Below are positions 18,331-27,900 of a DNA stretch of 64,000 nucleotides, one piece after another. The first letter of the stretch is position 1. The number at the start of each line of letters is the position of its first letter. The DNA comes from Palsa-504 sp963742795 (GTDB lineage: Bacteria; Actinomycetota; Actinomycetes; Streptosporangiales; Streptosporangiaceae): the NCBI GenBank assembly GCA_963742795.1, contig CAVUNL010000005.1, positions 434,001-498,000 of the forward strand, read 5' to 3'. A program made the translations under genes and the position numbers. Below the pieces are notes generated by a model. It was not told the DNA's origin and did no database searches. It saw nothing but the letters and a program-made list of their open reading frames with translations.

Positions 18331-18846
18331 GTGGGTGAAGAGTTCACCGTCCGCGCGGCGGTCCCGGCCGACCTCCAGGCGGTGGCCGCGATCTGCGCGC
18401 ACTACGTCACGACCACCGTGACGACGTTCGAGGAGGTGCCGCCCACGGTCGCGGACTGGCGGCGGCGGCTGGACGACCTGGCCGGCCGGAATCTGCCGTT
18501 CCTGGTCGCCGAGGCGGACGGCAGCGTGTGCGGCTACGCCTACGCCAGCCCGTGGCGGCCCAAGCCGGCCTACCGCCATACCGTGGAGGACACGGTGTAC
18601 ATCTCGCCCGCCCGGACCGGCCGCGGGCTCGGCCGCGCCCTGCTCGAGGCGTTGCTCGCCGGGTGCGAGCAGGCCGGCGCCCGGCAGGTCATCGCGGTCA
18701 TCGCCGATACCGGCAGCGACGCTTCGGTCGCGCTGCACCGCCGGCTCGGCTTCGAGCAGGCGGGCCGGCTGCGCCGGGTGGGCCGTAAGCACGGGCGGTG
18801 GATCGACACCGTGCTGATGCAGCGGGACCTGGAGCCGGGCCGGTGA
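18331..18846 (+). CDS. GNAT N-acetyltransferase, phosphinothricin/methionine-derivative type
   Basis: 171 aa from GTG 18331. The order VRAAVPADLQAVAAICAHYV, TTTVTTFEEVPPT, GYAYASPWRPKPAYRHTVED TVYISPARTGRGLGRALLEA is that of the Pat/MddA-like acetyltransferases. The acetyl-CoA loop is RTGRGLG. The C-terminal LHRRLGFEQAGRLRRVGRKH and WIDTVLMQRDL agree. Such enzymes acetylate amines such as phosphinothricin or methionine sulfoximine, both glutamine-synthetase inhibitors; this substrate is only inferred from family. It overlaps the next gene by four bases (GTGA), so the two are translationally coupled. Confidence 0.85.
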   Translation: MGEEFTVRAAVPADLQAVAAICAHYVTTTVTTFEEVPPTVADWRRRLDDLAGRNLPFLVAEADGSVCGYAYASPWRPKPAYRHTVEDTVYISPARTGRGLGRALLEALLAGCEQAGARQVIAVIADTGSDASVALHRRLGFEQAGRLRRVGRKHGRWIDTVLMQRDLEPGR

Positions 18847-19640
18847 GTACCCCGTTCACCGGCCACGAGGAGCGCTGGAAGGAGCGGCTGGGGAAGCTGA
18901 GGGACGTGGTGCGCCAGGAACTCGTGGCACGCCAGCTGACCGCCGAGCTGAGACCACCGCCCGTTCGGATCATCGATCTTGGCTGCGGTCAGGGGACGCA
19001 GGCCCTCGCTCTGGCGCGGCGCGGGTATGAGGTGACCGGGGTGGATGCCTCCGCCGAACTGCTGGCCCGCTTCGAGCGGGACCTGGCCGCCGAGCCGGCC
19101 GAGGTCCGCGCCCGGGTGCGGGTCGAGCGCGGCCTGATCGAGAATTGGGCCGAACGGTCCGGGGTTTACCGCGCCGAGGCCGTGCTGTGCCACGGGGTGC
19201 TGATGTACGCCGCGGATCCCGATCCGGTGCTGCGCGCCGTCGCCGGGCTGACCGCGCCGGGCGGGATGGCGTCCCTGCTGGTCCGCAACGGCGACGGGCT
19301 GGCCATGCGGCCCGGGCTGCTCGGCGACTGGGCGGCGTGCGCGCAGGCCCTGTCCATCTCCGGCGACTCGGTCACCTACGCGAACCGGATCGGGGTCACC
19401 GCCCGGGCCGACCGGCTGGCCGACCTGACCGCCCGGCTGGCGGGCCACGGGCTGGACGTCGCCGCCTGGTACGGCGTGCGGGTGTTCACCGACACCGCGC
19501 CCGGCGACGCCGAACCGCCGCCGGACCTGGAGGCCCTGCTGGCCTGCGAGGAACGGGCCGGGCGCACCGACCCCTACCGGCAGGTGGCCGCCCTGCTGCA
19601 CGTGATCGCCCGGCGCCCCGGCCTGATCGCCGAGGCCTGA
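18843..19640 (+). CDS. SAM-dependent class I methyltransferase
   Basis: 265 aa. Motif I is IIDLGCGQGTQALALARRGY (residues about 40-60), followed by EVTGVDASAELLARFER and a post-I acidic motif; VLCHGVLMYAADPDPVLRAV and LTAPGGMASLLVRNGDG form the later strands. The N-terminal HEERWKERLGKLRDVVRQEL VARQL and the overall pattern resemble CmoA/SmtA-like methyltransferases; the substrate is unknown. The start overlaps the stop of the acetyltransferase gene, and the CoA-transferase-like gene starts 6 bases after its end, so the three form an operon. Confidence 0.8.
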   Translation: MSTPFTGHEERWKERLGKLRDVVRQELVARQLTAELRPPPVRIIDLGCGQGTQALALARRGYEVTGVDASAELLARFERDLAAEPAEVRARVRVERGLIENWAERSGVYRAEAVLCHGVLMYAADPDPVLRAVAGLTAPGGMASLLVRNGDGLAMRPGLLGDWAACAQALSISGDSVTYANRIGVTARADRLADLTARLAGHGLDVAAWYGVRVFTDTAPGDAEPPPDLEALLACEERAGRTDPYRQVAALLHVIARRPGLIAEA

Positions 19641-19646
19641 CCGGTA

Positions 19647-21086
19647 GTGGCCGACGAGCTGTGGGCACGGCTGCTCGGCGAGGCGTGGACCGCGCTGGGC
19701 GGCCGAGAGCTCGGTACCGAGCTGCAGGTGACGGGCGTTCCGCGTTTGTTGCCGTCGCGCCTGCCGGTGGAGGACACCGCCATCGCCTGCGCCGGGGCGG
19801 CGCTGCTGGCCGCGGCGGACCTGCAGGCCCGGCGCGGCGGGCCCGCGCCCCGGATCGCGCGGCTGGACCGGGGGCACGTCGCGGCGGCGTTCCGGAGCGA
19901 GGCGTACCCGCGGCTGAACGGCGCGGCGGCCGGAGCGGGATTCGCGCCGCTGTCGCGGTTCTGGCGAACCCGCGACGGCTGGGTACGTACCCACGGGAAT
20001 TACCCGTGGCACCGCGAGGCGCTGCTGCGGGCGCTCGGCACCGGCGAGGAACCGGACCAGGTGGCGGCGGCCATCGCGGGCCGGGCCGCGCACGAGGTAG
20101 AGGACCTGGTGGTCGGCGCGGGCGGGGTCGCGGCCGCGGTCCGGACCGAGGCGCAGTGGCGGGCCGAGCCGGCGGGCCAGGCGGTCGCCGCGGCCCGGCT
20201 GGTCGAGGGCGGCCGCCTCGGCGACGCGCCTCCCCGGCGCTGGGTGGCCGTCCCGCTGCCCGATGCGCCGCTGCCCGGCGTGGTGCTTCCCGGCGCCGTG
20301 ATCCCGCCCGGCGCCATGCTGCCCGCCGCGGGGATCAGGGTGCTCGACCTGACCCGGGTCATCGCGGGGCCGGTGGCCACCCGCTACCTGGCCGCGCTCG
20401 GCGCGGACGTGCTGCGGCTCGATCCGCCGCACCGGCCGGAACTGCCTCTGCACGCCTACGACGGGCTGCTCGGCAAGCGCAGCGCACTGCTCGACCTGGA
20501 TGCGGATGCCGCGCGGTTTGACGAGCTGCTGGGGGCCGCCGACGTGCTGGTCCACGGCTACCGGCCGCACGCCCTGGACCGGTTCGGGCTCACGCCCGCC
20601 GCGCTAGCCGAACGCCATCCGGGCCTGGTCGCGGTGAGCCTGTCGGCCTGGGGCAGCACCGGGCCGTGGGGCGGCCGGCGCGGGTTCGACAGCATCGTCC
20701 AGGCCGCGAGCGGGATCGCGGTCGCGGAATCGGCCGATGGCGACCGCCCAGGAGCGATGCCCTGTCAGCTGCTCGACCACGGTACTGGCTACCTGTGCGC
20801 GGCCGCCGCGCTGCGCGGGCTGGTCGATCAGGCCGTCGCGGGCGGGACGCAGGTCCGGGAGCTGAGCCTGGCCCGGACCGCGCACTGGCTGCTCGGCTCG
20901 GCAGCGGGCGGGCTGGCACCAGCTTCCGGCGGGCGGGCTGGAGGGGACGCTGACTGGCTGACCACGCTCGGCAGCGCCGAGGGGACGGTCACCGTGGTGC
21001 GGCCGCCGGGGCAGCTGGACGGGCGGGAGCTGGCCTGGCCGTCGCCACTCGCCCGGTACGGCGGTGATCCGCCCGCGTGGCGCTGA
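19647..21086 (+). CDS. Family III CoA-transferase (CaiB/BaiF-like)
   Basis: 479 aa from GTG 19647. The second half has the family core: AAGIRVLDLTRVIAGPVATR YLAALGADVLRLDPP, LLDLDADAARFDELLGAADV LVHGYRP, LDRFGLTPAALAERHPGLVA VSLSAWG and RRGFDSIVQAASGIA. The segment before it (residues 1-200) resembles the first half of fused or duplicated members. In these enzymes an aspartate carries the CoA as an acyl-anhydride/thioester; here the expected position falls in the segment around CQLLDHGTGYLCAAAALRGL. The acyl-CoA substrate is unknown. Third gene of a coupled operon. Confidence 0.8.
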   Translation: MADELWARLLGEAWTALGGRELGTELQVTGVPRLLPSRLPVEDTAIACAGAALLAAADLQARRGGPAPRIARLDRGHVAAAFRSEAYPRLNGAAAGAGFAPLSRFWRTRDGWVRTHGNYPWHREALLRALGTGEEPDQVAAAIAGRAAHEVEDLVVGAGGVAAAVRTEAQWRAEPAGQAVAAARLVEGGRLGDAPPRRWVAVPLPDAPLPGVVLPGAVIPPGAMLPAAGIRVLDLTRVIAGPVATRYLAALGADVLRLDPPHRPELPLHAYDGLLGKRSALLDLDADAARFDELLGAADVLVHGYRPHALDRFGLTPAALAERHPGLVAVSLSAWGSTGPWGGRRGFDSIVQAASGIAVAESADGDRPGAMPCQLLDHGTGYLCAAAALRGLVDQAVAGGTQVRELSLARTAHWLLGSAAGGLAPASGGRAGGDADWLTTLGSAEGTVTVVRPPGQLDGRELAWPSPLARYGGDPPAWR

Positions 21087-21104
21087 GGCGGCCCTGCATC
21101 CTGG

Positions 21105-21869
21105 TCACCCGACCGGGATCAGGGTCAGGTAGGCGAAGCCCAGCAGGCCGCGGTAGCCGCGCAGCCAGTGCGAGCGGTGCTCGTCGACGCGCTGCCTGAT
21201 CTCGGCGGCCTCGGGGTGATCGGGATGGGCCGCGAGCCACTCCTCCTCGTCGGCCTGATAGCCCGACTCGAGCTCCTCCCACTCCTCCTCGGTCGCGGTC
21301 TCGATCCAGGCCGGGCGGAACCCCGCCGCCACGGCCAGGTCCGCGATCTGGGCCAGGTCGAGAAATTCCCCGGCGGTGGTGCCCGGCCACATGGCGGCCA
21401 GCTCGGCCGCCGTCGGCGGACGCTGCCAGAAGCCCTCGCCGAGCAGCACCCGCCCGCCGGGCGTGACCAGCCGACGGAGGGCGGTCAGCGCCGCCGCGGT
21501 CTGACCGGGCGGCTGGACGTCACTGAGCGCGTGGCTGGCCCCGACGCACAGCACCAGGTCGGCGGGCTCGCGCGTGGTGCCGGCGCCGGACTCCCGGGCG
21601 AACGTGACCCGGCCGGCCAGACCGCGGGCCCGGGCGGCCGCCCGGCCGCGGGCCAGGTCATCCTCGTCGAGGTCGATGCCGACGCCGGTCGCGTCCGGCA
21701 CGGCGGCCAGGATGCGGAGCATCAGTTCGCCCCACCCGCAGCCGATATCCAGCACCGTGCCCGGGTGGTTCCGGGTCAGGCGTTCGGTCAGCCGGGCTGC
21801 CCGGGCCTGCGACAACGGCCCGTGAAAGGGCACCTGACTGAGCCGGCCGGGGCGATCCGCGTTTTCCAT
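21105..21869 (-). CDS. SAM-dependent methyltransferase
   Basis: 254 aa from ATG 21869. The SAM-binding motif is TVLDIGCGWGELMLRILAAV, followed by GVGIDLDEDDLARGRAAARA RGLAG and LVLCVGASHALSD. A long acidic helix (ATEEEWEELESGYQADEEEW) and HRSHWLRGYRGLLGFAYLTL close the protein. The family usually alkylates small molecules; no substrate can be inferred. It is convergent with the CoA-transferase-like gene (19 bases apart) and divergent from the acetyltransferase at 21993. Confidence 0.8.
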   Translation of the reverse strand: MENADRPGRLSQVPFHGPLSQARAARLTERLTRNHPGTVLDIGCGWGELMLRILAAVPDATGVGIDLDEDDLARGRAAARARGLAGRVTFARESGAGTTREPADLVLCVGASHALSDVQPPGQTAAALTALRRLVTPGGRVLLGEGFWQRPPTAAELAAMWPGTTAGEFLDLAQIADLAVAAGFRPAWIETATEEEWEELESGYQADEEEWLAAHPDHPEAAEIRQRVDEHRSHWLRGYRGLLGFAYLTLIPVG

Positions 21870-21992
21870 GGCGCGATCACCGTAGCTCTGGCGCGCCGGT
21901 CCGCAAAACCGGATTTCGCGCTGGCGGCGGACCGGTCCGGGTGGCAAACGCAGTTGGACTACCGCGCCCAGCGCCTTAAGGTAAGTACTGCT

Positions 21993-22835
21993 GTGGGAGA
22001 CAACGAGGTCATTGAGCGGATTGACGCGTTCTGCGACGCTGTCCCGCGTCGTAGGACCCGGGCCGACGAGCACGGCCCGCTCGTGATATTCGTTCCGGTC
22101 GGCTCGGGCTGGCCGTACTACGCGCGCCCGCGACGCGGCTCCCGGCCGCCGATCACCGCGGCCGACGTCCGCGCGGTACGCGCCCGGCAGCGCGAGCTGA
22201 TCATTCCCGAGTCGTTCGAGTGGATCGAGCAGACCGCACCGGAGATGGCGGCGGCCGCCGCCGAGGCGGGCCTGGAGGTCGTAGCCCACCCGCTCATGGT
22301 GCTCGCCGGATCCGCGCAGGTGCCGCCGCTGCCGACGGGGATCACGGTGCGGATCGTCACGCCCGAAGACCCCGAGCTCGACCGGATCTGGGCGGTTCCG
22401 GCGGTGGCGTTCAGTCATCCGGGCACGAGCGTCGGCGACGCGGGACCGGCCGAGCGGGACAAGATCGCCGCGGACCACGACGGGGGCACGATCGCGATGC
22501 TGCGGGAGCGGCTACGGTCCGGACAGTCGGTGCTGGCCGCCGCGTTCGGCCCGGACGGTCCGCTCGCGGCGGGAAGCTGCCAGGCGGTGGACAGCGTGGC
22601 CGAGATCACCGGCGTCGGCGTACTGCCGTCGGTGCGCCGCCAGGGCCTGGGCGCGGCGGTGACCGCGCTGCTAGCCGCGGACGCCCGGGACCGCGGGGTG
22701 CAGACCATCTTCCTGTCCGCCAGCGACGCCGCGGTGGCCCGCGTCTACGCCCGGATCGGCTTCCGCGAGATCGGCACGGCCATGATTGCCGAGCCCGCCG
22801 GCTTTTCCCGGCTAACCCTCGCCAGTCCCAGCTAG
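21993..22835 (+). CDS. GNAT-family N-acetyltransferase
   Basis: 280 aa from GTG 21993. The N-terminal half (ERIDAFCDAVPRRRTRADEH GPLVIFVPVGSGWPYYARPR) is a helper domain seen in some two-domain actinobacterial acetyltransferases. The C-terminal half is a clear GNAT fold: ITGVGVLPSVRRQGLGAAVT ALLAADARDRGVQTIFLSAS with the acetyl-CoA loop RRQGLG, and VYARIGFREIGTAMIAEP at the end. Substrate unknown. It is divergent from the methyltransferase gene, with which it shares about 120 bases of upstream DNA. Confidence 0.8.
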   Translation: MGDNEVIERIDAFCDAVPRRRTRADEHGPLVIFVPVGSGWPYYARPRRGSRPPITAADVRAVRARQRELIIPESFEWIEQTAPEMAAAAAEAGLEVVAHPLMVLAGSAQVPPLPTGITVRIVTPEDPELDRIWAVPAVAFSHPGTSVGDAGPAERDKIAADHDGGTIAMLRERLRSGQSVLAAAFGPDGPLAAGSCQAVDSVAEITGVGVLPSVRRQGLGAAVTALLAADARDRGVQTIFLSASDAAVARVYARIGFREIGTAMIAEPAGFSRLTLASPS

Positions 22836-22987
22836 TCCTGCGAGCTGGCTGCCGAGCGGCACACCCAGATGCAGGTCCGGGACGGGTGCGCGTGGCGGCT
22901 CCGGGGCGAGCCACACCAGGCCATCCTGCTCCGCGTGGGTGCAGAGCCTGCCAGCACGGAGATTACGGCGGCGGCTATGGTCGTGGA

Positions 22988-23587
22988 GTGCTGTCACGCT
23001 GGCAGGGCGGGTTCGCCGCGCTCATCGTCACGGTGCTCACCGGCGTGCTGGTGATCCTGGACGTCAACGACCGGGCCATGCGCCGCTGGTGGGACGGTCA
23101 CGCGCTCACCACCGACACGGTGTCGGGGCTGCTCGTGCTGCTGATCACGCTGCTGGTGGTCGACCAGGTGGTCAGGCTCCGGCAGCTCAACGCCCGGGCC
23201 CGCGCCGTGGCGGCGCAGGCGGCCATCATCATGACCCAGGCCGGGCGCACGGTGAGTGCGGTAAACCAGGCGACGGCGAAGGGCGCGCACGATAGTGACC
23301 GTGACGCGGCCAACGACCAGTTGCGGACGTACATGATGATGCTGCTGGTCGGCGCGCCGGTCCTGATCGACGCGCAGGTGTCGAGGAATTTCCTGGAGCA
23401 GGCCCAGACCGTGGGCGGGCTGATGGCGGTCTCGCTGGGAGTGACGGCCAAGTCGTCCGGTGGGCCGGCGTCCAAGGACGCCCGGCTCGACGACGCGGTG
23501 CAACAACTCCGGGCCGCTTCGATCCCGCTGCTCCAGGTGCTCGACCCGGAGACCCAGGCCGCCGTCCGCGGCGACGAGTCGGCGTGA
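22988..23587 (+). CDS. Two-helix membrane protein with coiled-coil, unknown function
   Basis: 199 aa from GTG 22988. There are two transmembrane helices (FAALIVTVLTGVLVILDV; TVSGLLVLLITLLVVDQVVR), then an Ala/Gln/Arg-rich helical stretch of about 50 residues (LRQLNARARAVAAQAAIIMT QAGRTVSAVNQATAKG) that looks like a coiled coil, and a third weakly hydrophobic segment (YMMMLLVGAPVLIDAQVSRN). No family recognised. It ends directly before the TnpB element, which may have inserted just behind it. Confidence 0.6.
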   Translation: MLSRWQGGFAALIVTVLTGVLVILDVNDRAMRRWWDGHALTTDTVSGLLVLLITLLVVDQVVRLRQLNARARAVAAQAAIIMTQAGRTVSAVNQATAKGAHDSDRDAANDQLRTYMMMLLVGAPVLIDAQVSRNFLEQAQTVGGLMAVSLGVTAKSSGGPASKDARLDDAVQQLRAASIPLLQVLDPETQAAVRGDESA

Positions 23588-23682
23588 TCGCCTACCATCT
23601 CGCGAAACGGGCAAAGGGAACCTACGGCATCATGAACGGCGCGCCTCCACAGTTTGACGCTAGTTTGTTCGATACTGTATGG

Positions 23683-24894
23683 GTGAGGACAGCCTATCGA
23701 TGCCGGGCATACCCCGACCAGGCGCAGCAGCAGGTACTGGCCCGCACGTTCGGCTGCGCGCGGCTGGTGTGGAACCGCACCCTCGCCGCCCGGAACACCC
23801 GCTGGCAGACCGAACACATGCGCACCAGCTACGCCCAGACCGACGCCGCACTGACCATAATGAAGAAGGACCCGGTGCTGGCATTCCTGTCCGAGGTGTC
23901 CAGCGTGCCTCTGCAGCAGGCGCTCCGCCACCAGCACCAGGCATTCCAGGCATTCTTCGCCAAGCGGGCCCGGTACCCGCGATTCAAGTCCCGCCGCGGC
24001 CGCCAGGCCGCGCATTACACGCGCTCGGCGTTTACGCTGCGCGGCGGCGAGCTGCGGCTGGCCAAGACGACGGCCCCGCTCCGGTTCGTATGGTCGTGGC
24101 CGGACGTGGACCTGACCACACTCGACCCGACCATGGTGATCGTTTCCCGCGAGCCGGACGGCCGCTGGTACGTCACCTTCACCATCGACACCGATCCCCC
24201 CGCACCCATGGAGCCCACCGGGCACGCAGTGGGCATCGACCTGGGCGTGACAAACTTCGCGGTGACCAGCGACGGGGACACGATTGCCAACCCCCGCTAC
24301 CTAGAACGCAAGGCCCGGCACCTGGCCCGCTACCAGCGGCACATAGCGCGCTGCCAGAAGGGATCGGCGAACCGGGCCAAGGCCTCAGCCAAGGTAGCCC
24401 GCGCCCACCGCAAGATCCGCAGCGCCCGAAAGGACTTCCTGCACCGCGCCAGCACCCGCCTGATCCGCGCGGCCGACATCATCGTCATCGAGGACCTCAA
24501 CGTGGCCGGCATGGTCCGCAACCGCCACCTCGCCCGCGCCATCTCCGACTGCGGATGGGGTGAGTTCCGCCGTCAACTCGCCTATAAGTGCCAGCGGTAC
24601 GGCCGCAGCCTGGTCGTGATCGATCGCTGGTACCCCAGCTCCAAAACCTGTTCGGCGTGCGGGTACCTGCTCGCCGAACTGAGCCTGGGCACCCGGCACT
24701 GGACGTGCCCAGCCTGCCGCGCCCGTCACGACCGGGACCTCAACGCGGCTAAGAACATCCTGGCGGCAGGTCTTGCCGTGACTGCCTGCGGAGCTGGCGT
24801 AAGACACCTGGAGACATCTCCGGTGCAGTCGGCAGTGAAACAGGAAGCCCGGCCGGCGACGGTCGGAATCCCCGTCCTTAGGTACGGGGAGTAG
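23683..24894 (+). CDS. tnpB: TnpB, RNA-guided RuvC-type nuclease of an IS200/IS605-group element
   Basis: About 403 aa from GTG 23683 (VRTAYRCRAYPDQAQQQVLA), with a possible longer form from ATG 23632. Domains: N-terminal OrfB helix-turn-helix and wedge region; RuvC I GIDLGVTNFAV with the catalytic Asp near residue 186; RuvC II IIVIEDLNVAG with Glu near 270; zinc ribbon CSACGYLLAEL ... WTCPACRA; and RuvC III HDRDLNAAKN near 350. All three acidic residues and four zinc cysteines are present, so the protein may be active. No TnpA transposase is in the window, so this is a solo TnpB. Characterised TnpBs cut DNA guided by an RNA from the element's right end. Confidence 0.9.
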   Translation: MRTAYRCRAYPDQAQQQVLARTFGCARLVWNRTLAARNTRWQTEHMRTSYAQTDAALTIMKKDPVLAFLSEVSSVPLQQALRHQHQAFQAFFAKRARYPRFKSRRGRQAAHYTRSAFTLRGGELRLAKTTAPLRFVWSWPDVDLTTLDPTMVIVSREPDGRWYVTFTIDTDPPAPMEPTGHAVGIDLGVTNFAVTSDGDTIANPRYLERKARHLARYQRHIARCQKGSANRAKASAKVARAHRKIRSARKDFLHRASTRLIRAADIIVIEDLNVAGMVRNRHLARAISDCGWGEFRRQLAYKCQRYGRSLVVIDRWYPSSKTCSACGYLLAELSLGTRHWTCPACRARHDRDLNAAKNILAAGLAVTACGAGVRHLETSPVQSAVKQEARPATVGIPVLRYGE

Positions 24895-24897
24895 TCA
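24790..24897 (+). ncRNA. Candidate omega-RNA (reRNA) of the TnpB element
   Basis: In studied TnpB systems the guide RNA scaffold is the 3' end of the tnpB gene plus the element's right end, with the guide taken from the DNA just outside. Here the last 100 bases of tnpB are GC-rich and poorly conserved as protein (after RHLETSPVQS), and close with a 7-bp hairpin at 24869-24890 and gtagtcaa. The guide would begin near 24898 (actacgcaaaagtccccg). The boundaries are inferred from family knowledge. Confidence 0.45.
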
Positions 24898-24972
24898 AAC
24901 TACGCAAAAGTCCCCGCTGGGCGGCTATACCGCCGGCTAAGCTGCCCCCGTCTTTTGGGGTGCTATGGGCAC

Positions 24973-27900
24973 GTGGGGGTGGCGGGATTGGGCGACTTCG
25001 AGGAGGTCGTGCGGCTTCAGGCGGGGATCCGTGAGTGGCTGCTGCGCACGGCCCGGAACGGCCGTCATGAACTGCGCGGCATCCCGGCTCCGGCGGTGCT
25101 GCCGCTGCTGTGCGCGGCCGCGTTCGGGCCGGCGCTGACCGAGGCCGCCGACCTGGGCGGTGCCGCGGCGGTGGCCAGGGTCGGGGTGCTGTCCTCGGTC
25201 GGGGCCAGCGCCCTGGGTGACGTCCTCGCGCAGGCCCTGGATCGGGTGCGGTCGGCGCACCAGGGCGGAGACCCGTCGCGCGGTGACGTCCAGCGGGAGG
25301 TCTCCCGGAGCGTGCAGGAGGCCCTGTCGGCCGGGGACCCGCACGCGGACCAGGTGCGATCCGACGTCGCGATGGTGCTGCGCGAGATCGACGCGGGCGG
25401 CACCGTCTTCCGCGCCGCGATCGAGGCGGGCGATGAGGAACTGGAGCACGAGGTGATTGCCGCGGTCGGGGCGGTGAGCGCCGAGTTCGGCGAGCTGGAA
25501 TTCCTGCTCGCCGACCTGGCCCGTGCAGGCCGGAGAGATCCAGGACAGCCTCGGCGGCCAGGGCACCGAGCTGCGCGCCGCGAGCGAGCAGGTCGCGCGG
25601 CAGTCCGCCGACGTGCGCGTGATCCGCGAGGAACTGGCGGTCATCGAGCAGCGCACCCGGCAGTGGGTGCCCGGCTCCGGCCGGCCGGGCCAGGGCGGCC
25701 CGCGGTGGACGGACGGCTGCCCGTACCGCGGGCTGCTGCCCTACGAGCAGGCCCACCAGGCGGTGTTCTGCGGCCGCGGCCGTCTGGTCGCGACGCTGGC
25801 CGGGACGCTGGCGCAGGCCGGCCTGGTCATGGTGACCGGCGCCTCGGGAGCGGGCAAGACCTCCCTGCTGCAGGCCGGCCTGGTGCCCGCGCTGGCCCGG
25901 GGGGTGCAGGTTCCGGGATCATCATCCTGGCCCCGGATCGGCATGACCCCGGGGGTCCGCCCGCTTACCGAGCTCTCGGACCGGCTGGCGCAGCTCGATG
26001 ACCGCGACCCCGCGGTGATCCGCAAGGGCCTGGCCGGTGCGCCCGGCGACGCTCACCTGCTGATCACCGAGATCGTCCAGGCCGCCGGGGCCGCCCGGCT
26101 GGTCCTCGTCGTCGACCAGTTCGAGGAGATCTTCGCGGCCACCGGCGAGGACGAGGCGCGGGAGCGGGCCGCGTTCATCGACGCGGTGTGCGCGGCGGCG
26201 ACCAGGCCGGCCGGTCCCCGCGGGGAGCCTCCGGCGCTGGTGGTGATCGCGGTGCGCGGCGACTACTGGGACCGGTGCGCCGGCCTACCCCGGGCTGGTC
26301 CGGGCCATGCAGCACGACCAGGTCGTCGTCGGCCCGATGACCGATGCCGAGCTGCGCCAGGTGATCACCGGGCCCGCCGAGGCGAGCGGCCTGACCGTCG
26401 AGCCGGACCTGGTCGAGACCATCCTGGCCGACCTGCGCTCGGCCGCGGGCGGAGGCCCGGGCGGCCCGGGGGTCCTTCCGCTGCTCTCCCAGGCCCTGAT
26501 GCTGACCTGGGAACGCCGCGACGGCGCCCAGCTAGGCAGGCGCGGCTACGCGGACGCGGGTAACCAGGCCGGGATCGCCCGCGCCATCGAGGTCACCGCC
26601 GAGACCGCCTACCGCGGCCTGACCGAGGACCAGCAGGCGATCGCGCGGGAGGCGTTCCGGCGGATGACGGCCATGGGTCAGGACCGCCGGCCCGTCCGCC
26701 GCGCGGCGACCAGCCGGGAGCTGCACTCCGGGCGGCCCAAGAGCGAGTGGCCCGAGGTCGACGCGGTCCTTCAGGCGTTCGCCCGCGGCCGCCTGCTGGT
26801 GCTGGACACCGACCGTGCCGAGATCGCGCATGACGTCCTGCTGCAGGCGTGGCCGCGGCTGCGGGGCTGGCTGGAGGAAGACGAGACCAGCATGATCCTG
26901 TACGGGCAGCTGGCCGAGGATACGACCCGGTGGCGCTCGAGCGGAGGTGACCGGGCGCTGCTGTACCGCGGGGTCCAGCTGACCGCCACCCTGCAGGCCG
27001 CGCGCGTCTGGGACGCGGACCCGGGCCGGTACCCGGCGCTGAGCACCAGCGAGGCGGACTTCCTGCGGGCCAGCGGCCGGGCCCTGGCCCGCGGCCGGTG
27101 GCGGCGCCGGGCGCTGGCCGGGCTGCTGGCCGTCCTGGTCATCGCCGCGCTGGCCGGAGCGGGGATCGCGGTCAAGAACGCCAGGACCAGCGGCGCCCAG
27201 CAGAGCACCACGAACGCCTCGCAACGCCTGGCCGCGCAGAGCACCGCCCTGGACGCCGCCGATCCGGTCACGGCCGCGCTGCTGGCCGGGGCCGCCTGGC
27301 GGCTGGCCCCGACCGCGCAGGCCCGGTACAGCCTGCTTCAGTCGCTGGCCCAGCCCGTCCGCGGCGTCCTGACCGCGTCGTCGGGCGTAGTCACCGCGCT
27401 GGCCTACAGCCCGGACGGCACCACCTTGGCGGCCGGGTACTCCGGCGGCGCGATCCGGTTGTGGGACCTGGCCTCGCACCGGCCGATCAGCGCCACCAGC
27501 TGGGGCACCGCGCCGCTGGCCCTGGCCTTCACCGGCGGTGGCAAGCAGCTCGAGATCGCGGACGCCGCCGCGGTCGGCACGTGGAACCTGATCGATCGGG
27601 CCCGGATCACCGCGCGCCCGTTCGCCAGCCCGGCGCATACAAACGCGGTCGCGTTCAGCCCGAACGGCCAGACCGCCGCCACCGGCGGCGCCGACGGGAA
27701 CGTCCGGCTGTGGGACGCGGCCACCGAGCAGGAGATCGGCCCGCCTATGAGCTCGGACGCCAACCCGGTGGCGGCCGTGGCGTTCAGCCCAGATGGCACG
27801 CTGGTCGCGGCGGGTAGCGCGGACGGCAACGTCCAGCTGTGGGACACGGCCACCGGGCAGGAGTCGGGAACGGCCCTGGTAGCCGGCGCGGCGGAGGTGG

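Larger units (their letters stand above)
23600..24897 (+). mobile_element. Solo-tnpB insertion element, left edge approximate
   Basis: The element consists of tnpB and a right-end hairpin (TCCCCGT/ACGGGGA, 24869-24890) followed by gtagtcaa, the familiar terminal structure of IS605-group tnpB elements. The left end is not marked by a clear repeat; it should lie between the stop of the membrane-protein gene (23587) and the tnpB start. These elements make no target-site duplication, so the boundary cannot be fixed from the sequence alone. Confidence 0.6.

Noticed and set aside
22812..22997. Short minus-strand frame (LCTHAEQDGLVWLAPEPPRA)
   Set aside because: It faintly recalls a NUDIX tail, but has no NUDIX box and no supported start, so I do not call a gene.
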